Below, piece by piece: positions 6,674 to 11,304 of a stretch of 11,304 bases of DNA (the stretch's first letter is position 1; each line of letters starts with the position of its first letter). Location of the stretch: positions 1-11,304 of the forward strand of contig CAKVPH010000032.1 of assembly GCA_934796775.1 (NCBI GenBank), written 5' to 3'. This stretch comes from an uncultured Clostridia bacterium. GTDB taxonomy: Bacteria; Bacillota; Clostridia; Christensenellales; Borkfalkiaceae. The notes below the pieces were generated by a model, which saw only the letters and a list, made by a program, of their open reading frames with translations, was not told the origin of the DNA and searched no databases. A program made the translations under genes and the position numbers.

Positions 6674-8383
6674 ATGAAGCTCATGGATTTCAAAAAAAAG
6701 AAAACATCTATGCATCGTAAGCTTTTGTTATATATGCTTACGCTTGTTCTCGTTGTCGTTATGTTTATCGCAGCCGGCTTATTTTTCGTCGGGCAGTTTT
6801 CCACAACAACGGAAAAATATTCAAATAATCTGACCTTTCAAAACGAGTTCTATACAAGACAAATCGAAAAATTCTTTGACGATCTTTCGATGATGAACGA
6901 GATGTTAGCAAACGATTCATCGGCGATAATAGACAATTACCTGAATGAAAAAGGAATTCATATAAGCGCGCTCAACGATTCTCAATTGTATACGGAAGGC
7001 GTGCAGGAAACACTTTTCCCTAAACTTAAAGAAGAGTTGCTTAAAGCGGACGCTTCGGGCGCGTTTATAATGCTTAACGCAACCGTGAATACAGGCGAAG
7101 CCAACTCTGATAAATCCAGAACAGGATTGTATTTTCAACGCAGTACCCTTGACCGAACGGATGAAACGCTCCTGCTGTTTCGGGGCAGCGCGGAACTCGG
7201 AAGAAAAAACAACATTATGCCGCACCGTAAATGGCGATTGGAATTCAAAATCGATTTCGTGCATCAAATAAAAAGTTTCTTCAACGAAACAATCGTTAAA
7301 GAGAAAAAATCCGTGCTGACCGATATTTTTACGCTTAACGGAACAAGCGAAGAAGCAATGGCGTTCATCACTCCTCTGTTCGGAGCAGACGGAACGTATT
7401 ACGGTATTTGCGGGTTTGAAATCTCGAAAAATTACTTTAAAGATTTCTTTGCTCAACCCACAAGATTAGAGCAACTGACCTGCACCTTTTCCAAAACGGC
7501 AGAAGACGGCAAAATCGACTGTGAAAACATATTCTGGGCAGGCGTCCTCGGCGGCTATTCTTTAAGCCCCGGCGGTACGCTCGTACCAAAAAAAATGAAC
7601 GACTCACTCACCGAGCTCTTAGGCGAAAACACTTTTATTGCCGCTAAAAACGAGGTTACGATCTGCAATACGCCCTACACTCTTGTGGTTATGCAACCGA
7701 AAAGCGAATTCGATAAAACCGTGGCTGTAAATGTCACAAGAATCGTTTTGGTATGCTTTTTACTCGTTTTTTCCGCCGTTGTGCTTTGCATAATTTTTTC
7801 GAAAAAATTCGTTTCCCCGGTAATAAAAAGTCTTGAAAAAATACACATGCAGGAGCATTCCGGAACAAAATCAGATATTATCGAAATCAACGACTTGTTC
7901 GTCTATCTTGCCGAACAGGACAGACTTCGCGATCTCGAAACGGAAAACCTGAACCGTCAGAACGAAGAACTTGCGATCGTAACTGAAAACCTGAACCGTC
8001 AAAACGAAGAACTTGCGATCGCAACTGAAAACCTGAAACGGCAAAACGAAGAACTTGCTATCGTAACCGAAAACCAGACCAGCGAAATCGACAAGCGACA
8101 AACGGAAATCGAGCGGCTGGCTTATTCCCGCAAAAACGAGATAGATCCTGATAACTACGAAGCATTCAAAATCGGGTTAAAAGAACTTACAAAAACAGAA
8201 AAAACCGTTTTTAACCTCTATCTGCAAGGCAAAACCGCAAAAGAAATCGCCGATATACTAAATATACGCGAAAGTACGCTCAAATTCCACAACCACAATA
8301 TTCTGGAAAAACTCGGCGTATCTTCGCGAAAACAAATGTTGCGCTACGCAACTCTGCTGAAACAAGAAACGCAGAACAAATGA
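6674..8383 (+). CDS. Membrane-tethered one-component regulator: Cache-like sensor, coiled coil, LuxR HTH
   Basis: A 569-residue protein. I start at ATG 6674 (GGAG at 6660-6663); an in-frame ATG at 6611 lies inside the upstream gene and 6683 is an alternative. Order of parts: TM1 about 17-39; extracellular region 40-355 of the size of a double Cache domain, with the hallmark strand pair FITPLFGADGTYYGICGFEI (about 231-250); TM2 about 357-379; a short juxtamembrane helix (FVSPVIKSLEKI); coiled coil about 415-480 including three 14-residue repeats; and a LuxR/GerE DNA-binding domain about 505-563 (LTKTEKTVF, GKTAKEIADIL, STLKFHNHNI, KLGVSSRKQML). There is no kinase, receiver or HAMP of normal length, so sensing and DNA binding are in one chain. 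It forms an operon with the solute-binding protein 25 bases upstream. I infer that ligand, perhaps carried by that protein, changes the coiled coil and dimerisation of the HTH at the membrane. Targets unknown; the repeats at 5041-5129 are candidates. Confidence 0.93.
   Translation: MKLMDFKKKKTSMHRKLLLYMLTLVLVVVMFIAAGLFFVGQFSTTTEKYSNNLTFQNEFYTRQIEKFFDDLSMMNEMLANDSSAIIDNYLNEKGIHISALNDSQLYTEGVQETLFPKLKEELLKADASGAFIMLNATVNTGEANSDKSRTGLYFQRSTLDRTDETLLLFRGSAELGRKNNIMPHRKWRLEFKIDFVHQIKSFFNETIVKEKKSVLTDIFTLNGTSEEAMAFITPLFGADGTYYGICGFEISKNYFKDFFAQPTRLEQLTCTFSKTAEDGKIDCENIFWAGVLGGYSLSPGGTLVPKKMNDSLTELLGENTFIAAKNEVTICNTPYTLVVMQPKSEFDKTVAVNVTRIVLVCFLLVFSAVVLCIIFSKKFVSPVIKSLEKIHMQEHSGTKSDIIEINDLFVYLAEQDRLRDLETENLNRQNEELAIVTENLNRQNEELAIATENLKRQNEELAIVTENQTSEIDKRQTEIERLAYSRKNEIDPDNYEAFKIGLKELTKTEKTVFNLYLQGKTAKEIADILNIRESTLKFHNHNILEKLGVSSRKQMLRYATLLKQETQNK
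7940..8065 (+). repeat. Three in-frame 42-bp repeats encoding a coiled-coil linker
   Basis: Units at 7940-7981, 7982-8023 and 8024-8065 are nearly identical in DNA and encode TENLNRQNEELAIV, TENLNRQNEELAIA and TENLKRQNEELAIV (residues 423-464). Each unit is exactly two heptads, so adding or losing a unit keeps the coiled-coil register. Near identity at silent positions suggests recent expansion. A degenerate fourth unit (TENQTSEI) follows. Confidence 0.95.
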
Positions 8384-8420
8384 CATAACTACCGAAGGTG
8401 TTTTGCCCTTATATTTCTGA

Positions 8421-8458
8421 AAATAACAAGCCGTACATTAAATAACAAGCCGTACATT
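8421..8458. repeat. Perfect 19-bp tandem duplication
   Basis: AAATAACAAGCCGTACATT occurs twice back to back, at 8421-8439 and 8440-8458, with no mismatch. It sits 37 bases past the sensor stop codon. No hairpin or coding frame explains it. It may be a slippage product or a pair of protein binding sites. Confidence 0.9.
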
Positions 8459-8531
8459 CGCATTTTTAATGACGCTTAAAAACATTGCCGCCCTGTAAAC
8501 GGTAAAAATATTGAAATCAGAGGATAAAACT

Positions 8532-8630
8532 ATGGTTTTTGCTACTAAAAGGTGTTCGTGCGAGGTTAAACAAACGCACTATCGCCAATCGATGTCACAC
8601 TACCTCATTTCAAACGGAAAAAAAACGTAA
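8532..8630 (+). CDS. Possible small protein, 32 residues
   Basis: ATG at 8532 is preceded by AGAGGA (8519-8524) with a 7-base gap, a good ribosome binding site. The frame runs 32 codons to TAA at 8628-8630. It contains two Cys (CSC at 8-10), several His and basic residues, and no membrane segment. I recognise no family. The good start signal is the main support; a short frame like this can arise by chance, and it could be a remnant of a longer gene. Confidence 0.25.
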   Translation: MVFATKRCSCEVKQTHYRQSMSHYLISNGKKT

Positions 8631-8673
8631 AAATTAAAAAATTTAACTAATTTTTTACTCGATAAATTATAAA

Positions 8674-8711
8674 AAACACCTGACTGAAAAAATATCTTCA
8701 ATCAGGTGTTT
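8674..8711 (-). terminator. Intrinsic terminator of the pilin-like gene (possibly bidirectional)
   Basis: AAACACCTGA (8674-8683) pairs with TCAGGTGTTT (8702-8711). After one C-A mismatch the stem continues for four more pairs. On the minus strand the hairpin is followed by a run of T (8673-8671) and A+T-rich sequence, 22 bases after the pilin-like stop codon. The plus sense also ends in T-rich sequence, so it could serve the convergent sensor operon too. Confidence 0.8.
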
Positions 8712-8732
8712 TATTATTTAAATGTAATATGA

Positions 8733-10781
8733 TTATTCAACAACGTAAAGAGATTTTTCTCTCCAAACTAATTCAAACTCTTCTTGTTTTAAATAATCTT
8801 TTTCGTCTGTAAACGTTGCTTTATTGTATGCTGCGAGAGCTTGCGGCCAACCGTCCCCACCAAAACTACTTGCAGCGGTGAAAATTTTCCAATACGACGT
8901 ACGATCTATATTCCATTGAGGATTATGTTCTAAAATATATTCGTAAAAGCCGATTAACCTATCCATTGTAACTTTGCTAAGCGAAGCTTTATCTGCATAC
9001 AATTCTGCAAAAGTCTTGCACTCATTTAAAACATTTATTAAAATTGTTGTTCCGTTAAACGTAACACAACGCATATACTCAGTTTCAAGCAAACCTAATG
9101 CATCTGCAATTTCACCGTCGTAGTTGTTTATTTCAACCAACTGAGCGCTCGTTATCCAAGCTAACATATCTGATTTTACGCTTCCTGTAAATTCAGATAA
9201 GTTTTTAGTATTTTTACAATTATCAAAAATAACCTTACCGTTTTGATATGCCGAAACAATGCCGCCGGCATAACCGCCGTTTGTTTTAATTACACCATTA
9301 TTAATACAATCTTTTAGCGTTACCACGGCGTTTGTAGTTACTTGTGCGATAATACCTGCCGCACGAGAATTGCTGTTTTCAATATTTTCTACCGTAGCGT
9401 TATTTACTAAAGACGTGAGTTTTATATTCCGTCCGTTTATTGCCGCACCTATCAAGCCGCCGGTATTGCTGTTCTCTCCTACAACAACGGAACTTGCATC
9501 GTTTGAACAATTTAGAACGGTAGCGTCAGAACAAATTTGCCCTATAAGAGAAGCGACTCTCGTGCCACCTTTGACATTTGTATTTACAAGAGAAATATTC
9601 TTTATAATTGCGCTATCAATATAACCGAACAAGCCAACGTAATCACCGCTTGTAATTTTTAAGTTAGAAATATTTTTTCCGTTTCCGTCAAATAAACCGT
9701 TAAAATGACGTGTCGCACTACCTATCGGAGTCCAGCTTTCATAACCGGACAAATCAATATCTTCCACTAATTTATAGTTGGCAGAAAGAATTCGATCTCC
9801 GCTGTTTGCTGTATTTATTCTATTACGAATGATTGCAAGTTCGTTAGCATTAGAAATTAAATATGGATTTTCGGCTGTACCTTCGCCACGGAAATAACTA
9901 TTTGCTTTATTTTCTTCTTTATTAGCACCGTTTTCATCTAACTCGGCAGATATGTTACCCGTTACTCCGTCTACGGTTTTATATGCCTTACCTACTATAC
10001 CACTGTTATCTTTATCGATTTTTGCATTTTCCGAAGTAGCGTAAAGTATGTTGACCACACCTTTATTTTCTACTACAATATGTCCTTTTGCTATTTCCGC
10101 ATATCCTATAACGCCATCTACAACGCGGAAAGATTCATCTGCAACTTCTTCGATAACAGCTTGTTCTGCATAGCCATAAAAAAGCACGTCTGAAAGTGCC
10201 GCGTTTACTTTCAAAGTTCCGCCATTCATTACAAACACTACATTTTGTTTAGTTCCGATTGAATAATTTATACTTATATTTGCATTATTGCCTACATCTA
10301 CACCGGTAGTTGCAGTTAAAGCATTTTCTGCCGTGTAACCGTCTTTTAAATAGTTGCTGTATATATCGCTTAATCCTTTGTCATTCTCTATTACTTTCCA
10401 CCAGTCGGACTTTGCACTTTCTTTTGTACTGTTATCGCGGTATAAGATTTCTTCACCCTTGATAAGCATAAAACGATTGTTTGCGCTATCCCAAAGTATT
10501 TCACCTGAGCTAAGCGGTGTTAATCTTTCAATATCGTAGCCTTGTCTTTTCATTGCGGCTAAAGCCCCGCTCATAGTTTTAGGCGTATCGTTTTTTGCAC
10601 CGTCTTCGACGAGTGCAACGTTAAGTAGTCTTACGGTAGCCATATCGTTGGATTCTTTTGCCTGTTCAACAAAGCAACCGATAGTAGGAATAAGTATTGC
10701 GGAAAGTACCGCAATTACCGCAATCACTACAACGAGTTCTACCAAGGTAAAACCTTTCTTTTTAAGGTTTTTGGTTTGCAT
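8733..10781 (-). CDS. Very large type IV pilin-like protein with GLUG-like beta-helix
   Basis: A 682-residue protein. The start at 10781 has AAAGGAG 8 bases upstream. The N-terminus is a class-III prepilin signal: basic MQTKNLKKKG, cleavage expected after Gly10, then FTLVE with the conserved Glu at +5 (Glu15) and a hydrophobic helix to about residue 35. A short alpha/beta pilin-like part (about 36-130) follows. Residues 165-285 are beta-strand rich. Residues 297-375 (FRGEGTAENPYLIS, LVEDIDLSGYESW, FDGNGKNISNL) lead into five GLUG-like rungs (YVGLFGY 381, VASLIGQ 409, TGGLIGA 440, AAGIIAQ 474, YAGGIVS 504), spaced about 30-35 residues. The C-terminal 150 residues are mixed helix, unassigned. 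Typical pilins are about 150-200 residues, so this is a pilin anchor carrying a large beta-helix, probably a surface adhesin or minor tip pilin. Export needs a prepilin peptidase and assembly ATPase, neither of which is here. The gene is richer in A+T than its neighbours. Confidence 0.92.
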   Translation of the reverse strand: MQTKNLKKKGFTLVELVVVIAVIAVLSAILIPTIGCFVEQAKESNDMATVRLLNVALVEDGAKNDTPKTMSGALAAMKRQGYDIERLTPLSSGEILWDSANNRFMLIKGEEILYRDNSTKESAKSDWWKVIENDKGLSDIYSNYLKDGYTAENALTATTGVDVGNNANISINYSIGTKQNVVFVMNGGTLKVNAALSDVLFYGYAEQAVIEEVADESFRVVDGVIGYAEIAKGHIVVENKGVVNILYATSENAKIDKDNSGIVGKAYKTVDGVTGNISAELDENGANKEENKANSYFRGEGTAENPYLISNANELAIIRNRINTANSGDRILSANYKLVEDIDLSGYESWTPIGSATRHFNGLFDGNGKNISNLKITSGDYVGLFGYIDSAIIKNISLVNTNVKGGTRVASLIGQICSDATVLNCSNDASSVVVGENSNTGGLIGAAINGRNIKLTSLVNNATVENIENSNSRAAGIIAQVTTNAVVTLKDCINNGVIKTNGGYAGGIVSAYQNGKVIFDNCKNTKNLSEFTGSVKSDMLAWITSAQLVEINNYDGEIADALGLLETEYMRCVTFNGTTILINVLNECKTFAELYADKASLSKVTMDRLIGFYEYILEHNPQWNIDRTSYWKIFTAASSFGGDGWPQALAAYNKATFTDEKDYLKQEEFELVWREKSLYVVE

Positions 10782-10814
10782 AAAAGTTTCTCCTTTTTAA
10801 AATAATGTTTTATT

Positions 10815-10841
10815 ACTAAACGAGTTTTTGCTCGTGTTAGT
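10815..10841 (-). promoter_or_regulatory. Leader hairpin upstream of the pilin-like gene
   Basis: ACTAAACGAG (10815-10824) pairs with CTCGTGTTAGT (10831-10841) with one bulged base, around a six-base loop. In the minus-strand leader RNA it ends about 20 bases before the ribosome binding site. It has no T run and may affect mRNA stability or translation. Confidence 0.4.
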
Positions 10842-10860
10842 TCGTGAATATGGATTTTAA

Positions 10861-10894
10861 ATTATTAGAAATCCTCTATCGGCGCGTTCGCGCC
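10861..10894 (+). repeat. Dispersed repeat A, copy 1, with hairpin
   Basis: A 23-base segment (10861-10883, containing AGAAATCCTCTATCGGC) is repeated perfectly at 11019-11041. Here it runs into the palindrome GGCGCGTTCGCGCC (10881-10894). The second copy has a different stem sequence at the same place, which suggests the hairpin is conserved while its bases vary. From memory it resembles the CCTC-GTC-hairpin-GAC-CTCCC type intergenic repeats seen in many gut Clostridia; I could not verify this. Confidence 0.75.
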
Positions 10895-10895
10895 A

Positions 10896-10924
10896 CTTTC
10901 TCCAATGGGAGAAAGCTTTTTTTT
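10896..10924 (+). terminator. Strong terminator-like hairpin, plus sense
   Basis: CTTTCTCC (10896-10903) pairs perfectly with GGAGAAAG (10908-10915) over an AATG loop, followed after one C by eight T (10917-10924). This is a textbook intrinsic terminator for plus-strand transcription, yet no plus-strand gene precedes it. It belongs to repeat A copy 1 and may be structural, or may block transcription antisense to or entering from the pilin-like gene side. Confidence 0.6.
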
Positions 10925-10928
10925 AACT

Positions 10929-10965
10929 CTAAAGCTTTGATAATCAACCTATAGGCTTAGTTTTT
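10929..10965 (+). repeat. Dispersed motif B, copy 1 (terminator-like, conserved loop)
   Basis: A 26-base segment (10931-10956) matches 11109-11134 at 25 of 26 positions. Its core GATAATCAACCTATAGGC (10939-10956) also matches 785-802 at 16 of 18. A stem CTAA(A)GC (10929-10935) with GCTTAG (10955-10960), one bulged A, encloses the conserved loop and is followed by TTTTT (10961-10965). Confidence 0.65.
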
Positions 10966-10968
10966 AGC

Positions 10969-10987
10969 GGGAAGATAATATCTTCCC
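10969..10987. other. 8-bp hairpin between repeat units
   Basis: GGGAAGAT (10969-10976) pairs perfectly with ATCTTCCC (10980-10987) over a 3-base loop. A T run follows about ten bases later (10997-11002), so it could be a weak plus-sense terminator. It has no counterpart of the same sequence in the second repeat set, where a C/G-run hairpin (11145-11174) takes its place. Confidence 0.5.
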
Positions 10988-11018
10988 CTACAATTGTTTT
11001 TTATAATTATTTTAATTT

Positions 11019-11054
11019 ATTATTAGAAATCCTCTATCGGCAGCGTGACGCTGC
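11019..11054 (+). repeat. Dispersed repeat A, copy 2, with hairpin
   Basis: The 23 bases 11019-11041 are identical to 10861-10883. They lead into GCAGCG (11040-11045) paired with CGCTGC (11049-11054) over TGA. The stem sequence differs from copy 1 while pairing is kept. Unlike copy 1, no strong hairpin with a T run follows directly. Confidence 0.75.
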
Positions 11055-11100
11055 ACCCTTGGTTACCTCTTATAAACTTTTCGCGTTGCAATAAATTTAC

Positions 11101-11141
11101 AACTCGTTAAAGCTTTAATAATCAACCTATAGGCGAGTTTT
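11101..11141 (+). repeat. Dispersed motif B, copy 2 (terminator-like, conserved loop)
   Basis: AACTCG (11101-11106) pairs perfectly with CGAGTT (11134-11139) around the conserved loop AATAATCAACCTATA (11117-11131), and four T end at 11141. The stem differs from those of the other two copies, but in all three it closes on the conserved GGC or GC and is followed by T residues. Confidence 0.65.
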
Positions 11142-11144
11142 CAC

Positions 11145-11174
11145 TTTTCCCCCGCTTAGACAAGAGGGGGAAAA
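11145..11174. other. 9-bp C/G-run hairpin
   Basis: TTTTCCCCC (11145-11153) pairs perfectly with GGGGGAAAA (11166-11174) around a 12-base loop. It directly follows motif B copy 2. It resembles the short inverted repeats that end many clostridial intergenic elements; this is an impression from memory. Confidence 0.6.
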
Positions 11175-11209
11175 CACAAAAGGGGGAGATGCGGAGTGCC
11201 GTGGGTGCA

Positions 11210-11270
11210 GGGGGCGCGCACGGCGAAAGCCCCCGCCGTCTTTTGCCAAGCTTTTCGCCGCGCGAAAAGC
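11210..11270. other. G+C-rich hairpin cluster
   Basis: GGGGGC (11210-11215) can pair with GCCCCC (11229-11234), or alternatively ACGGCG (11220-11225) with CGCCGT (11234-11239). Next, GCTTTTCGC (11250-11258) pairs perfectly with GCGAAAAGC (11262-11270) over a CGC loop. The cluster is much richer in G+C than the flanking sequence. The two overlapping pairings cannot form at once. Confidence 0.55.
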
Positions 11271-11304
11271 GAAATAACAATTAAAGTTAATAATAAATTA
11301 AAAG

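Larger units (their letters stand above)
8384..8673. other. Intergenic region after the sensor gene
   Basis: This stretch lies between convergent genes. It contains the 19-bp duplication at 8421-8458 and the possible small ORF at 8532-8630. I see no terminator directly after the sensor stop at 8383; the first clear one is at 8674-8711. The segment 8459-8530 and the A+T-rich 8631-8673 hold nothing else I can support. Confidence 0.5.
10782..11304. other. Gene-free region packed with repeats and hairpins
   Basis: No convincing coding frame occurs in these 523 bases. The first ~75 bases are the leader and presumed promoter of the pilin-like gene. From 10861 onward two different motifs alternate twice (10861/10929, 11019/11101), each with a hairpin, followed by G+C-rich hairpins to about 11275. 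The last ~30 bases are A+T-rich with nothing recognisable. Confidence 0.7.

Noticed and set aside
6674..8383. Histidine kinase or chemoreceptor reading of the Cache protein
   Set aside because: There is no H-box, ATPase or methyl-accepting signalling region; the C-terminus matches a LuxR/GerE HTH instead.
10861..11141. CRISPR array
   Set aside because: Only two copies of each of two different motifs, with spacings of about 158-178 bases and no regular 30-40-base spacers or cas genes.
10861..11275. Insertion sequence or transposon end
   Set aside because: No transposase frame, no target duplication and no long terminal inverted repeats that I could identify.

Overview
The window looks like chromosomal DNA from an uncultured, probably gut-dwelling, Clostridia-type Bacillota (Gram-positive). 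The reasons are strong AGGAG-type ribosome binding sites before nearly every gene, Gram-positive lipoproteins, large cell-surface proteins made of Cys/His-rich ribbons and InlB-like repeats that end in a membrane anchor, and a family-1 sugar-type binding protein next to a membrane-bound LuxR-type regulator. The exact lineage is a guess from style, not from a marker gene.

Layout. Positions 1-5010 hold three minus-strand genes read right to left: a 1035-residue membrane-anchored surface protein (5010 to 1903), a 317-residue lipoprotein (1804 to 851), and the first 221 codons of a second surface protein (665 to beyond the left edge). The third gene is a clear paralogue of the N-terminal domain of the first. 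Positions 5011-5298 are a divergent control region with a near-consensus sigma-A promoter, two sets of short direct repeats and a perfect 11-bp hairpin. Positions 5299-8383 are a two-gene plus-strand operon: an orphan solute-binding lipoprotein, then a 569-residue one-polypeptide sensor (TM, Cache-like extracellular domain, TM, coiled coil with three 14-residue repeats, LuxR/GerE helix-turn-helix). Positions 8384-8732 are intergenic, with a 19-bp tandem duplication, a possible 32-residue small ORF and a hairpin terminator. Positions 8733-10781 (minus) encode a 682-residue protein with a type IV prepilin N-terminus fused to a GLUG-like beta-helix region; this gene is visibly more A+T-rich. Positions 10782-11304 have no gene but hold a dense array of hairpins built from two alternating repeat motifs.

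How the parts may work together (inference). The binding protein and the sensor are tightly coupled, and no permease or ATPase is in view. The simplest reading is that the binding protein presents a ligand to the Cache domain, and the tethered LuxR domain regulates transcription directly, without a histidine kinase. The repeats in the divergent region are candidate operators, so the same sensor could control both its own operon and the surface-protein genes transcribed the other way. The pilin-like gene is a separate unit, closed off by its own terminator. The points most worth following are this binding-protein/sensor pair, the outsized beta-helix pilin, and a three-copy terminator-like motif with a conserved loop and a variable stem.
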